Assembly (NCBI GenBank): GCA_015039365.1
Contig: WION01000223.1
Coordinates: 23,853 to 87,852, forward strand
Direction: 5' to 3'
Source of the DNA: Amanita rubescens
Lineage: Eukaryota; Basidiomycota; Agaricomycetes; Agaricales; Amanitaceae
DNA length: 64,000 bases
Part shown: piece by piece, positions 22,110 to 33,860 of the stretch
How the letters are laid out: every line of letters starts with the position of its first letter
Numbering within the stretch: position 1 is the stretch's first letter
The notes under the pieces: generated by a model
What the model was told of the DNA's origin: nothing
Databases searched by the model: none
What the model saw: only the letters and a program-made list of their open reading frames with translations
Position numbers and translations under genes: made by a program

Positions 22110-22480
22110 TTCCACACACGAAAAAAGCAAGGTAGTAGTAGTAGTTCTGCGAGACTTTTGCGGAAGCAGACTAAACTGCTGTCCTTTGGGTCAAAAAGCA
22201 CTGCAGAATTATACAATATTATCTGTGGCCAGAGTATGTCATTCGTATGTACATACCAAATGACCGATCAGTATCTCAGCACACGAGTGGAACTGGGCTG
22301 GAAGCCACCGACAACAACAACGAGGAGTTGGCGGTTGCAGTGAGAGGCGCAACTGCACCTGCCCGTTGCGGACAAACACCAGTGACTAATGCGCTGAGTC
22401 AGCTGTGGCTGTGTTGCTTCTATTCTTTTTCCGTTTGAATAACGTAGTACAGTAGTAGAAAAGTAGAAGTGCTGTATATC
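22110..22480. other. Intergenic region between two minus-strand genes
   Basis: Promoter and 5' region of TFIIB and 3' flank of the low-complexity gene. No exon, repeat or RNA gene seen. Confidence 0.4.
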
Positions 22481-23909
22481 TTAGTCACCTCCGAATCCGC
22501 TATACTCTCCATCGCTGTAGTCATCGTAGTGTCTATACCCCGTATATGACGCACTGTCGCTATATTCATGTTCAGACCCGGCACCGTTATGCCAGCTATC
22601 GTCCGAATCATAGTCATCGTTACGATAGGAAGGGTCCCCATAGCCTCCGAGTCCAGCTGGATAACGACCGGGAAAGCTAAAATTCCAATCCCCGTACCTC
22701 CTCTCTCCAGATCGATAGTCATTGCGGTCACCAAAAGAATTGGGATTGTAACCGTAATCCGGGGAGTCAGAACGATAATTCTCGCCGGGATAACCTACTC
22801 CGGGCCAATCATCATCGACATCCCGAGCAGAAGGAAAGTGCGCCATCCGCGGTGAATAGTACGAGCTGCGCGGGATCGGATAAGCCTCCCTTTGGTACCT
22901 CGTAGCACCCCGGGCCTCCCTTGCACCACCAAATTCATCCGCCGAAGTCCAGTCCCTCCTATTATTATGAGTCGCCGTTGGATACCGATGTGCGTAGCAA
23001 GTTGTACAATTGCACAAGATGGGGACCCCCCTATCCCGGTCAAAAGTGTTGGCGGTAGCATAAGCAGTCTGACGTATCCTCATATCAACATACGGGTCTT
23101 CGCTGCGATAAAAGCGATATTCTCGCGAGAACGAATGATGATGACGGGGCCGAGTCACCGGACTGGCGCTACCAGAAGAAGAACCAGGCCATTGCGTTCG
23201 GGCCCATTGATATCGATGATCTCTGGAATAATCACCGCCGAATCCGCCATATCGGCCATGGCTGGGAGAGGGTAACCCAAATGTAAACGGCATTGCATTC
23301 ATTGCGGGAGTAGGCGGCCCGTGTCGATATAACCCAAGGTCTCTAGGCGTCGCGGGGCCGATAGCGTGTGGATGGGACTGATTGGAGGGGTAGGAAAAAT
23401 CTCGCAGCCTTTGTTGTGAATCAATGGATTCCCAGGGTCCTCCTATACCTTGCCTTAGAGGAGATGCGCCAGAATCTCCTAACTCGCTGACGGTGTGTAC
23501 ACGTCTGCCGGGGCTTTCGTGGATGCTGCGGCTGCGAGCAGGTGATGGTGGAAATCGTGGGTCGCGCGTGCCATTCAAGTCACCTATACCTTGCCATGCG
23601 CCAGAATCTCCTAACTCGCTGACGGTGTGTACACGTCTGCCGGGGCTTTCGTGGATGCTGCGGCTGCGAGCAGGTGATGGCGGAAATCGTGTGTCGCGCG
23701 TCCCATTCAAGTCGAGACCGTCAAAAGCAGAAGTTAAAGATAGAGGCTCCTGTTCATGGTCGCGATGTGGTCTAAGCGAAGAAGACCTGTGGAAGTCTGT
23801 GGGTCTAGAGAATTTTTTATGAAAATGAGTGACGTGCACAAAAATAGAAATTGTATACGTAGTACCTGTTCGCTTGATCGTAGTCGGATCGATAGTACGG
23901 TGCTGACAT
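22481..23909 (-). CDS. Unrecognised Tyr/Asp/Gly-rich low-complexity protein
   Basis: Two exons. MSAPYYRSDYDQAN (ATG 23909) is joined over a roughly 58 nt intron to RPTDFHRSSSLRPHRDHEQ, then one long exon to 22481. The product is disordered with SPARSRSIHESPGRRVH motifs, a pair of cysteines in ILCNCTTCYAH that might bind a metal, and a C-terminal region dominated by Tyr, Asp, Gly and Arg (for example HYDDYSDGEYSGFGGD). This composition is typical of proteins that form condensates or bind RNA, but I recognise no domain. An in-frame 117 bp (39 codon) tandem duplication is present at 23464-23580 and 23596-23712. I assign no function. Confidence 0.7.
23464..23712 (-). repeat. In-frame 117 bp tandem duplication inside the low-complexity gene
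   Basis: Copies at 23464-23580 and 23596-23712 differ at only a few bases and are separated by 15 bp. Each encodes RFPPSPARSRSIHESPGRR and VHTVSELGDSGA. The frame is kept, so the protein gained a 44-residue unit. Near identity suggests a recent event. Confidence 0.9.
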
Positions 23910-24380
23910 GAAATGATAGGTCCAGTATAGTCAAAATCTGGTCACCAGTGATTGTGGTGGTCTTAGAGTGGCATTCAAACTAAAAACCTGACGCTTTCAA
24001 CGAGGCAAGTGTTATATTTGTCTAGGGTGCGAAAGAAAATATTTTGCTTTAACGGAGAGGAGAGATAGAGATGAATAATGCATACTACAAGGCGAAAAAA
24101 AGGCTAATAAAATGTATTTAGTAGTGCTATTGTATCAATATGCAAGTAAAAGTGACACAGAGCAAACGGATAGCCTACAGCAAGTTCTGCAACAGCAGTC
24201 ATGAACCAGATGAAAAATGAAAAACGACTCGTGTGTGGGCAAAAAGTCATGATAATCGTGAAGGGAGATGCGCATGTTATGTAGAATGTCTGATCAACGA
24301 GACAACCAAAGTACGACATGCAAGAAAAAAAGAAGTGGTGGAACCAAAGAAAACCCGAATCAGCAAGAAAAGCGATTGAA
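23910..24380. other. Intergenic region
   Basis: Promoter of the low-complexity gene and 3' flank of the Barentsz-type gene. Nothing else recognised. Confidence 0.4.
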
Positions 24381-26774
24381 CTAGTAATAGACTGAGCCCT
24401 GCGCGCCGCGAGGGTCAGACGAATACATGTCATATTGTCCGACTTGCGACATGTCCATATATGGGTAGTAACCGTACGAACCGGGATAGTAGTACGGCTG
24501 GTATGGCGGATAGGACAACATGTGTGGGTCCTGATGTTGTTGGTTGTTGATATCACCATTGACAACCTGCCCCTCCCTGGATCCAGCGCCATTGTAGGGA
24601 GGAGAGGCTGCTGTCGTCAGTGATGGGAAAGAAGGTTGGCTTGATGAATCGCCGGATTGAAGAGGACTAGAGACGCTCGGCGTCCTCGTAGCTGCCCCTG
24701 GTTGACGTTGGCCTTTCCTCGATCCTTTGAGATCAGGTTCATCGGATGGAGCACGGATTGAGATCCGTGTTTGACGTGGAAGAGAGAACAAGGGTGTTTC
24801 TGTCGTTGGTTCGATGAAACCGTTCATTGGTGGGGTATGGGAGGATGCTTGCGACATGAAATCGGGGGATATGGAAGAATGATGCAGATGCGAGGGAATG
24901 AAGGGAACAGCACCCGGTGTCAGATGCGAAGGCACCATGGGACGTGGTGTATACATGGGAGTCGGGGCAAGGTAGACAGGGCGGCCTGTAGCAAGTTCGT
25001 AAGGTACTCCATGAGCATTGAGAGCCACGCCGGGCGGCAGTGAAGGATAAGGATAGGTAGTTCCATATGCAGGAGACGGATGAGCGACTGGAGGCGGTGT
25101 GAAGACGGTTTGGAGAGGAGGGAGTGTTGGGCGCTGATCGCTCGAAGTGGAGGGCTGTTTGGTCGAAGAAGGCTCTGACGATGGCTTCTTCTGAGCGGTT
25201 TCCCCATTCTTTGCCTGATCAGCGACCTGAGACTCGATCTGCTCGGACGAGACATTCCCCTGTCCTTGATCGACAGCGGATGTCTTCTCCGATATAGTCG
25301 CCGGAATACTTGGTCCAGGTATGGGGATGGGAATGGGCGTGACAAGATTAGGCCGCACAGTGAAAATCTCCTCTAGAGATGCTTCCTCGACCGTTGTCAA
25401 AGACTCGATTACCTTCTCCGTTAGCGAGGCCTTTGGAATGCGAACGATGTGTGCCATCATCTCCTGCGCCTTGGCCTTTGACTGTGGCCACTTCCATTCA
25501 GTACCGGCTTGCCTGGCTCGTGGTAGAGCCTGAATGGTGTGAGCTTCGGAGCCTGCGAGCTTAACCTTGTATGAGGGCCCTTGACCCTTTCGTGGCTTTG
25601 TGGAAGCATCGAAGAAGAGGAAAGCTTCGTGTTGCTTCGTCCACATGAGCTCTGGCTTCATTGCATACCAGACTCTACCCTGAGAAAGGGTTATGTTGGA
25701 ACGAGCTGGAGATGAAACAAGTCCACCACGAGTTGGGCCAACCCTACCACCTCTGCCTGCTGCAAACCCGCCTCTGGCACCACGCACACCGCGTGTCTGA
25801 TTTGCTTGCGGCTGTTGTTGCAAAGAAGCACGCCGTTGCTCCTCTCTCCGCTTCATGTCTTCATAACCATCGTGGGTCCATGTGCGCTCAATTGGAGGTA
25901 ACTCTGGTGCATGGCCGTTGACATCGGCGTCATGAGGCGATGGGCTCTGACTGTGCCCTCCACGCACACGGAGACCAAAGCCGCGGCCTCGGCCTCGGCT
26001 CTGCCATTTGCCCCTCCACCAGCCGCTCAGACTCCTCAGATCTTTATCTAGCAGGCGTTCGTCATGCCCCCAGAAACCTCCTACAGTCGGAACAAATGAC
26101 GGATCATTGTCGAGGCGTTGCTGATATGCCTGACGCGCCGATTGCCCTAACGGCCTTTTCGAGGTTAAGGAGCGAGATCGGCGTGCAGTCGGTCGACTTT
26201 GATCAACGGCGTTTTTGCCATCTTCATAAGTCTCTGACTGGGGAGAGCGATCACGAGATCCATCCAGCCGCTTTTTCGATTTGCGAGAAAGTGGCCGAGG
26301 TGCATGACTACTGGTGATGGCATCGCTATGAAAGTCGGCGAAATCGATGACAGGCAGGTCAGCGGGACCATGATCGTTTTCCTCCATTACCATATCACCC
26401 CATGTAGTCGGTTGTGTGAAGAATGGCTGAGCATTGTCGTCGATACGAGTGGGTAAGTCCTTGTTGTGAGAACGAGGGCTATGACTGGTGGATGGGGTCA
26501 GAGGCCTTGAACGACCATCAACGACTGCTCCTTCTGACACGGGCTCTGTGTCTGAGTCGGAATCCGAGTCGATGGAAGAGAGGTCATCTTCCGTTTCTGA
26601 GTCCGTGCCAACCTCCCTAACAATCTCATCATCGCTCTCTATCCCGGCCTGGCCCCTTCCTCGTCGTCTGGCAATCCTGGTCTTCCTGGGAGAGTTAGCA
26701 TGACTGCGGCATTTACGAGCGGGAGGCTTGTCGGTTGTGCGGGAAGATGAAGGTGAAGTGACTAGCGAAGACAT
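24381..26774 (-). CDS. Barentsz/CASC3 (MLN51)-type exon junction complex protein
   Basis: A single exon of 797 residues starting MSSLVTSPSSSR. Early acidic-Ser tract (DLSSIDSDSDSDTEP), then the Btz/SELOR-like core: DPSFVPTVGGFWGHDERLL, a long Gly/Arg linker (SRGRGRGFGLRVRGG) and RTWTHDGYEDM. This matches the two eIF4AIII-binding halves of Barentsz. RGG repeats follow (RGARGGFAAGRGGRVG), then a Pro/Ser/Tyr-rich disordered tail ending GAQGSVYY. Role by family: cytoplasmic EJC subunit that stabilises eIF4AIII on spliced mRNA. EJC genes fit an intron-dense genome, but that link is inference. The split core with an RG linker is diverged, so orthology is likely rather than certain. Confidence 0.78.
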   Translation of the reverse strand: MSSLVTSPSSSRTTDKPPARKCRSHANSPRKTRIARRRGRGQAGIESDDEIVREVGTDSETEDDLSSIDSDSDSDTEPVSEGAVVDGRSRPLTPSTSHSPRSHNKDLPTRIDDNAQPFFTQPTTWGDMVMEENDHGPADLPVIDFADFHSDAITSSHAPRPLSRKSKKRLDGSRDRSPQSETYEDGKNAVDQSRPTARRSRSLTSKRPLGQSARQAYQQRLDNDPSFVPTVGGFWGHDERLLDKDLRSLSGWWRGKWQSRGRGRGFGLRVRGGHSQSPSPHDADVNGHAPELPPIERTWTHDGYEDMKRREEQRRASLQQQPQANQTRGVRGARGGFAAGRGGRVGPTRGGLVSSPARSNITLSQGRVWYAMKPELMWTKQHEAFLFFDASTKPRKGQGPSYKVKLAGSEAHTIQALPRARQAGTEWKWPQSKAKAQEMMAHIVRIPKASLTEKVIESLTTVEEASLEEIFTVRPNLVTPIPIPIPGPSIPATISEKTSAVDQGQGNVSSEQIESQVADQAKNGETAQKKPSSEPSSTKQPSTSSDQRPTLPPLQTVFTPPPVAHPSPAYGTTYPYPSLPPGVALNAHGVPYELATGRPVYLAPTPMYTPRPMVPSHLTPGAVPFIPSHLHHSSISPDFMSQASSHTPPMNGFIEPTTETPLFSLPRQTRISIRAPSDEPDLKGSRKGQRQPGAATRTPSVSSPLQSGDSSSQPSFPSLTTAASPPYNGAGSREGQVVNGDINNQQHQDPHMLSYPPYQPYYYPGSYGYYPYMDMSQVGQYDMYSSDPRGAQGSVYY

Positions 26775-27511
26775 GTCTTTGCTATATAAGCGCCGTCAGA
26801 GACGATGAAAAAAAGGGGAAAAAAGGAAGATAAACCTTTGATTCTGTGAGATGGATGTATTCGGCGGCGAGCAAGGAGGCTTTGTGAGCAAGGAGGCAAA
26901 GAAAGGGTCTTTATCACGACTGCGACTGTGGTTGGGCGCGGCACCGAACTTGCAGCGGCAAATTTTCATTCTCCGACGGATGACACAGCCAACCGGCATT
27001 CGGCACTCCGCCTCCCGCGACTCGACATTAGATCGTCATGTTTTGCCCTATGCTCAATTTCAGTCCAGAATGGGACGACGGCCACATGTTAAACAAGTAC
27101 CTCGCTTCTGGCGCCAGTGAGTACTGTAAATGCAGACAACAATGCGCGAACGAGGCACACCTCATGCGGCTGTAATTACCGTGTCTAGATTACTCGAGTA
27201 ATAAATTGCACGTTTTTGCATCCGACGACCGGTAACTATCTTATTCCCTGCGGCGAATTTCGTCTCGGCCACGTACCATTAGAATTTGTAAACTTAAAAA
27301 CGTTACTTTTCGATGGCATTGCCGCACGACAAATACTGCGACTTCAAAACTGCAAACATAATTTCCACACCTGCACTTCCGTTCTATCGGCCAAAAGCTC
27401 TGCTTTCGTAATTCCTCGTATCATGATCCCTTAAGTACGGGGAGCCTCAGGAGGAAGCTGTCCAGCCCCGCTGATCCGCTTAAGTAATGTTCCGTCCTTC
27501 TCCACCACGCG
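26775..27511. other. Divergent intergenic region with the THO3 relic
   Basis: Between the Barentsz-type gene (minus) and the epoxide hydrolase (plus). Apart from the THO3 3'-end relic at 27119-27250 I see no coding exon. Confidence 0.45.
27119..27250 (+). pseudogene. Diverged relic of the 3' end of THO3/TEX1
   Basis: The segment from about 27119 aligns by eye with the last codons and 3' flank of the THO3 gene at about 30305-30425. Shared words include AATGCGCGAA, GGCTGTAATTA, TTACTCGA, TTTTGCATCC/TTTTACATCC and GGTAACTATCTT/GGTGACTCTTG, roughly three quarters identical with small gaps. It has no intact frame. It lies just upstream of the epoxide hydrolase, so it looks like the scar of an old local duplication that spanned the hydrolase-THO3 junction. 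Confidence 0.6.
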
Positions 27512-28851
27512 ATGGACCCGTTGACTCCAGACAGCTTCAACCATTTCACGCAGCGCCTCTCTACAGGGAGAATCTATCACTTTGTGCACATTTATATTGC
27601 CTGAATTGTTTTAGTCAGCTTACGCTTTGTTTCAAGGTCGACCAGAAACCCGATTCTTTTCATCCAAACCGAACCCACTCATTGCTATGCCTTCACGGCA
27701 TGCCTGACTCCTGGTAATACAGCCTCAAGTTCATTGAGTCATTTTTGAGAAATCACCGCTAGGTACGGATGGCGGTACCAAATCGGCCCCTGGGTTCGCA
27801 ATGGAGCGCGGGTCATCGTTCCAGACATGCTTGGCTACGGTGGCACCGACAAGCCAAAGGACCCTGCCGAATATACTCCAAAGAAACTATGCGATGATCT
27901 TGTAGCTCTTCTGGATTTACTAGAAGTCAAAAATGCCGTTCGTGTTTCTGAAATCATCCAAACTCAACCTCTCTGAACCTACAGGAAGGTTGTTATTGGA
28001 CACGATTGGGGTGCCTTCACGGCTGGTCGTTTTGCTCTATGGTATCCTCATCGGATTTTGGCCTTGGTGATGTAAGTCAATTTCAAAACGCTTATTTTCA
28101 TTGCCTTCAGCTTGCGTCAAGGATGAGTCTTCCTTACACACCTCCTTCTCCTTCCTATATCCCAGTTCAAGAAATCGCTAAACGCGCTCCAAATCTTGGC
28201 TATCAAATGTATCTTGCTGACGCACGGTCTACAGCTGGCATCGAAGCTAACGCATGCTTCTTTCTAATTATAAGAACGACGTTGACTGACGAAAGGTAGC
28301 TTGAACGATTCGTCGATATTGTATTCAAGCCTCCTGCATCCGGAGTCGACTTCACTCCTCAAGGGGCATTTGAGAAAGCATTGAAAAGCGACGTAGACAG
28401 TTCATCCGTTCTGAATGCGAAGGTCTGATTGGAAATTTCCCGTCTGCTACTACTTACACCTGAGCAGGAACGGTCATTCTATCTTGGTCACCTCGCGAAG
28501 GGCATGGAAGGACCACTCAACTATACTCGTACCTACAAGGCTCGTTACAACGAAGAAAAGGGTATTATCGTGTCACCCATCACGTTCGATTCGCAAACTG
28601 ATATTGTTTTCTTAGATCTTCCAGCTAATCTCAACCCGGACCTACCAGTTCTTTTCATATGGGGCACTCAAGACCTCACCACAACATCGTTTTTGATCAC
28701 AAAGTCACACAAGTTCATACCCAGATTGCAGGACGTTGCGCTGGAAGGCATAGGTCACTGGGTAATGGTGGAAGCCAAAGATGAAGTAACGGAGATTGTT
28801 GATAGCTGGCTGAAACGCCTAACGTCCAGCTTCCCTCTCGGAAAGCTTTGA
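27512..28851 (+). CDS. Epoxide hydrolase, alpha/beta-hydrolase fold
   Basis: Starts MDPLTPDSFNHFTQRLSTGR (ATG 27512); exon 1 is 27512-27583 and exon 2 is 27637-27713. Motifs in order: oxyanion LCLHGMPDSW (HGxP class), PDMLGYGGTDKP, nucleophile elbow VVIGHDWGAF (Asp nucleophile), LVMLSVPYTPPSP, VLFIWGTQDL with the acid, and the catalytic His in IGHWVMVEAKDEV. GHDWG and HGxP together indicate epoxide hydrolases rather than lipases or haloalkane dehalogenases. The protein has no signal peptide, so it is probably cytosolic; the substrate is unknown. Six or seven exons with normal introns and an intact frame. Tandem with THO3, 70 bp apart. Confidence 0.88.
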
Positions 28852-28920
28852 ATTGTGATACCAGATGTAATACTAGTACTTGTACCAATTGTTTGTTCAT
28901 GCTTCTTTCTAAAACCCAGC

Positions 28921-30387
28921 ATGTCCAGTACGCCAATCCCACCAAAAGATGAGATAGAAGAAATTCCTCCGCCAGAACGTCCGCCGTCGCCCCCGGCACA
29001 CATGACTTTCGCAGCAAGGGGCGTCCATGTAGGAGACCCATTCCTCCGACCACCTCAAATTTACTCATGGACGTGGCGTCGGCCAAATTCTGGGGATTCT
29101 CTACATAGCCGCCAACTTTCTCTGCGTTCAAACCACGGGATTATCGACTGCCTAGTCAGCAAGCAATGACACATGTAGCTTGGAGTTGTGACGGGAAGAA
29201 ACTCGCCGCTGTTGGTATTGATAAAATCACTCGAGTTTGGTCGCCAGAAAAGAGCGTAAGCCTGTTCTATTTTCTCCGCGCGTACGTTGGACTCATGGAT
29301 CCTTAGATGGAATTCCGCTCTGCGACTTCTTTCTCAGGTGGACATTCCGACGATGTTGATTACGTGTCCTGGAATCCGACCCATCCTGAACTCTTTTGTA
29401 CTTCAAGTCAGAAAGATAGACGGATAATATTCTGGGACGCAAGACGTGAGCGTTGTTTCAACTGCGTCCATATGCTAGCTCACCCAAGTACCGGTTCCAT
29501 AGAGAGCCGCTACGTCCAACAGTGCTCACTCAAAGTGTCGCCGGTTCAAACATGTTATTCGCCGGACGGTAGATCTCTATTGTATACTTCCGCTGGAAAC
29601 CAACTATTTTATATGACGTTGTGCAAGGATGGTGAGGACACGAAGGAGCAGTGGCGATTAATAGAGAGAGAACCTGTTCGTACCTTCTGACATGGCGACT
29701 GACATGCAAAGTTTCTAACAGATTCGTTAGGTTTTTGGCTCGGCCGCTATTTTCAACCATGCCGGAGATGGCATTTTGCTGACGCACAATTCTGAACACG
29801 CTATCCGTGTTATGGACTTTCCTACTCTCACTGTATCCGAGAGTCCAGCAGCTCATGTGGGAGGTACTGTGGCTCTTGCGTTAGATCCGCGGGGAAGGTA
29901 TGGAATCGTCTTCTAAGAGACGATACAAATGATCGAATTGGCATATAGGTACCTCGCGTCTGGTGGCCATGACTCGATCGTGAACCTGTTCGACCTATCA
30001 GACTGGATATGCTCCAGGACTATTACTTCTTGCGAGTGAGTACCCAAGTACTCTTTCCTGTACATAGTAATGACGCCACCCATCTAGATACAGCATAAAT
30101 GCTCTGAGCTTTTCTTATGATGGTGAATATTTAGCGATTGCCAACGCGGGAACGTATATCGATATCGTAAGTGATTACAAATTCCTGAGTTTTCGCGTTC
30201 TGTAACGCTATTGCAGTCTGCCACAGAAACTGGCATGCCATTGCACCGTGTACCTGCGCTTGCTCCTTCACCGACTGTGACATGGCACCCGTCAAAATAC
30301 GTGATTGCATATTGCGGACAAACCAAAATGCGCGAAGGAGGGCCGCCTCCTGTGGCTGTAATTAGTATGTTTGGGTTACTCGAATAA
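28921..30387 (+). CDS. THO3: THO complex subunit 3 (TEX1), WD40 protein
   Basis: WD40 repeats in order: MTHVAWSCDGKKLAAVGIDK, SGGHSDDVDYVSWNPTHPEL, CYSPDGRSLLYTSAGN, HAIRVMDFPTLTVSES, VALALDPRGRYLASGGHDSI, INALSFSYDGEYLAIANAGTY, and PSPTVTWHPSKYVIAYCGQT ending REGGPPPVAVISMFGLLE, the TEX1/THOC3 signature. The N-terminus is less certain. I join MSSTPIPPKDEIEE to FSAFKPRDYRLPSQQ through an 81 nt intron starting at 29029; an alternative start ATG 29069 (MDVASAKFWGF) meets an in-frame TAG. Role: THO/TREX scaffold linking transcription to mRNA export. Confidence 0.87.
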
Positions 30388-31084
30388 CTGCATGTTTTAC
30401 ATCCTGCGATTGGTGACTCTTGTTCGAAGCTTTATGCTATGTCACCGTCATGTGAACGTGCGCAGCACTATTATCCTACTCGAGCCGTAATCGGAGAAGC
30501 TATATTTCACATGAGACGCCAGTACTATGCCGTAGCCCATCATGCAGCCAAGACCGGAGACAGCTATTCCCTGTCCGATCGCAGGGTTGTGCCAATGCCG
30601 AGAATGCGATCAGTTCGAGGATCCAATTTGAAGGCGCTCAGACTGGGTGATAGTTAGCTACGTAGTCCAGGACTCAGTACTCAATGGTCACTACTACATA
30701 TAGCAAACCGATCTTCTACGGAAACGTCATGACTCCAATTATGCCGAAAGCTTCGTTCCCTGTTTTTCCTGTAAGGAAAATACCTCGACATGAGGCCAAT
30801 ATTGGACCATATGCTCCGGTTCTAACTGACCAAAACCGAACTTGGAGAAACGTGTTTGCAACGATGACAACGTACTCGGCATTGAAGGTATGAGGCATTG
30901 TCTACTATACACTTACCCATATAGTTTGTCTTGGTGCCTGATTTTATGTCGCGTATCGCGTATCATATCGTGAGTTTCTCGTTCCGAACTCAACGAGCCA
31001 TACATGATTATGTCCAACCCAGCTACATCACATTGGACCACTCTATGTCATTTAACCACTTCAGCTCCGAGATTTCCCAAGTTG
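30388..31084. other. Intergenic region
   Basis: 3' flank of THO3 and of the small secreted protein gene. No supported exon, repeat or RNA gene. Confidence 0.35.
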
Positions 31085-31467
31085 CTAGCAAGCGGTATCA
31101 ACTCCATTGTCACAAGTTGTTCTGTCGGTATTACAGGTGTAGTAGTGGTTGCTCGAACAATTAGCGTCGTTATTGTGGTTGCCGCAGAATGAGTCCCCTG
31201 GATTCAATCCGGCAGGACATCCGCAACTGGACTGTTGGCAATCCTACGAGAGAGTTAGAAACCCAAACCATAAGCATAGATGTCAATCCTTACACTTTGA
31301 GAAGAGCCAGCGATGGCGGGAGCCGCGCGGGCCACGACGTTCGCAACCTGAGCAGCCATAGCGGCACCGACGAGGGTGAGGGCAATGATGCTAGTGAATG
31401 CAGTGAACTGCGCAAACAGGTGAGTTGACCATGATCGTAAAGCTTAGAGCAGGAACTGTACCTTCAT
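31085..31467 (-). CDS. Small secreted cysteine-rich protein (92 residues)
   Basis: Three exons: 31462-31467 (only ATGAAG), 31294-31407 and 31085-31243, with introns of 54 and 50 nt; frame closes on TAG. The product begins MKFTAFTSIIALTLVGAAMA, a clean signal peptide. The mature part has eight cysteines spaced through DCQQSSCGCPAG, DSFCGNHNNDANCSS, YTCNTDRTTCDNG and DTAC. Even cysteine number, small size and a signal peptide are typical of small secreted proteins of fungi, which can act in host or microbe interaction or in the cell wall; no specific function can be read. The coding part of exon 1 is just two codons, so gene finders would easily miss it. Confidence 0.8.
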
Positions 31468-33860
31468 TGTTATAGAGCGAGCGATGGTTCGAGTTCAAAA
31501 TTGGGGAAAGATGCTTGCCTGAGGAACGAAGGCAAAATTCAAGCCTCTTTATCTTTTCAACAACGCCGTTGACTCCGGGGACGTGGGCGGCGACTCCTGG
31601 CCCTCTCGTTTGAGAAATAAGTATCCGCAGTCGCAAGGAGGGACTATGTATTACACTCACTGTGGCATCGGAGGAGCCTATATTCGCAACAAGAGGATGT
31701 TACACTGCCGTCATGAAATAAAGTTTAGTTATATGACTACAGCGCCATGCCATTGAACAATGTGCGCGTACTAAGGTCGACCGGGCAAGGTTCAATGTAT
31801 AGTAACCTTGGTATAGTAGCAGGCCAATACTTCCGGTCAGCCGTTCTCCGAGTATTAGACTGGATCCTTTTTCAACAATTTGTTCCGCGACTACAGGAGC
31901 ATAAACAAAAAATATCTTTCAGTTCGGAAATGACTGTTGTTACAAGTCCACCTCTTACTCGAGAAGGAAGTGTTTTATTCCGTTAGTATTTCGGCTCTTT
32001 TCAGCGATCCGAAAACCTCCCGGCCTGCAATGGGAATAAGCATTGAACATTCCTATTCATGGTTGCGGTAGGCTACACGGTGTCGGCCCATGCAGGTGTT
32101 GGCTCGTCGAGTCATTCTCTGTAGTTCGGCATGCCCATGATGAACCATCTGCGGGCGTGGATCAAATCCAAATAGCACGCGTTCATCGGGATGGCCTCTG
32201 CCAGAGCAGCGTTAGGCAAACTTGTACCTGGACTGCGGGTTTGGGCATGCTGGGAGAGTCGAAAAAGCATCGGAGTTGCGACCGCTGACGACTACGAGGT
32301 GACAAATCGCGCGCAGCCTAGGCATCGTGGGACCGGCGGGGAAGGGAGACATGAACTCAGAACGAGGCAGTTCCGGCAGACTAGAAGAGATTTGAGATCT
32401 GAGAGGCAGAGTCGTTCCGTAGTCGGGGCAAATGTTCGACGATCGGATGCGATTCCGCTGATGACAAAATACCATTACAAGGATGGAAGAGCAGAAGACC
32501 CATATCAAGGATTTAGTCTTGTCGCGGAGCGAACGTCGGAAAGAGGCATGATGAATCTATGATGTTTGGTGCACACGCCGCGTATCAAACCTCATAAGCC
32601 CGCCAAAGTCGTTTCCACCGCTCTCTATCCTTCGTCCCCCTGAAAACGCGGGCAGCCGGGTATTTCGACAAACGTGAAGGGTACCTCCTCGTATCACCTA
32701 CTCGTGAACCTTGAATTTGAAGCTATGCCTGTGTGGTGGAGTCATATGGGTGACTATTACTGTACGACTCTGTATGTGGTAACAACGTCATTTCATGATT
32801 GCATGCAAGGTCGCGGCCCTGAGACATCGCCCTCTACACACGCGGAAGCAAATGAACGCCGCGAAGCCCTTTCTATTCAACCTGATGATCTTTGAATTTC
32901 AATAGGATTCCGATGGTAGCATTTCGCGTGACTTGCTAGAAGATAACCGGTGTTGCACTATGAGAGGCTACGAAACTTTTACGTCGCCACAGGAAAAGAT
33001 GGGCACTATGGTTATAACTCGGAGGGAGCCATCCACATACATACCCTTACGACTACCCAACCACATCCTGGCATACATCGCCTTCTCAGCCATGCAGCGC
33101 GGCGAATGCGACGAGGGTAGAAGTTGCGGATTGCCCTCTTGAGGCCACAGCCGAGTCCGGCCTCAAGTTCTCTTCCTTCCCTTCGCGAGTAAATGTCCCT
33201 TCGAGCGGACCGAAATGCTGTTCTTATTCTCTACATGACTCGTTGGTCGACTCCGCAGATCTTGATTCCCATGTTGAACACGCGTCTGCATAGCGCCACT
33301 CTGAGACAAGGATCACGTTGACACCAATGACGACGAGGAGACGAAGGAGAATGGTAGTGGTAGTTTTCACGTTAGTGCAATTTTTCTTCGGGGGCACACT
33401 GCAGCAGTGGGTGACGTGGACATGTTGTTACCAGTTAGTGGGAGGAAAGCCACCTTGCTACGACTGGCCGCGGAGGCAAATAGCGATGCACGGTGACCGG
33501 TTGGACCAACTAAGTGTTAAAGTAAATGAGGAGTAAGACGGACGCGTTTTGGTTTTCTGTATGTATTATCACCGAGATCCTTGTCACCATTTCCGTCATA
33601 GGCTTCACGACCATTCGCGGCATTGCTTAACAATCTCTTCCTCGTTCCTTCGCTGGCAGCGTCAACGAGCGTCGTGGCAGCGAATACCACGACAAGCTTC
33701 TGCATTTTCAGCACAGCAGTCCGAACGTTGTTCCGAATCCAGACGTGGCTCCAGAGCCCGCAGAACGTTAGGTGCATCAGACAAACAAACGTCTCTGAGG
33801 ATCGTCTGTTTGTTCTCGCTCCTCTTCCTCCTCCCGCCAACATCCATGAACGATAAGATC
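31468..33860. other. Gene-poor region with uncertain open frames
   Basis: No recognisable gene. Weak coding-like stretches: plus strand 33314-33514 (FHVSAIFLRGHTAAVGDVDM, then GRKATLLRLAAEANSDAR) and plus strand 32191-32562 (an Arg-rich frame). Neither has a clear start, splice chain or family. They may be decayed exons of an unknown gene. Confidence 0.35.
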
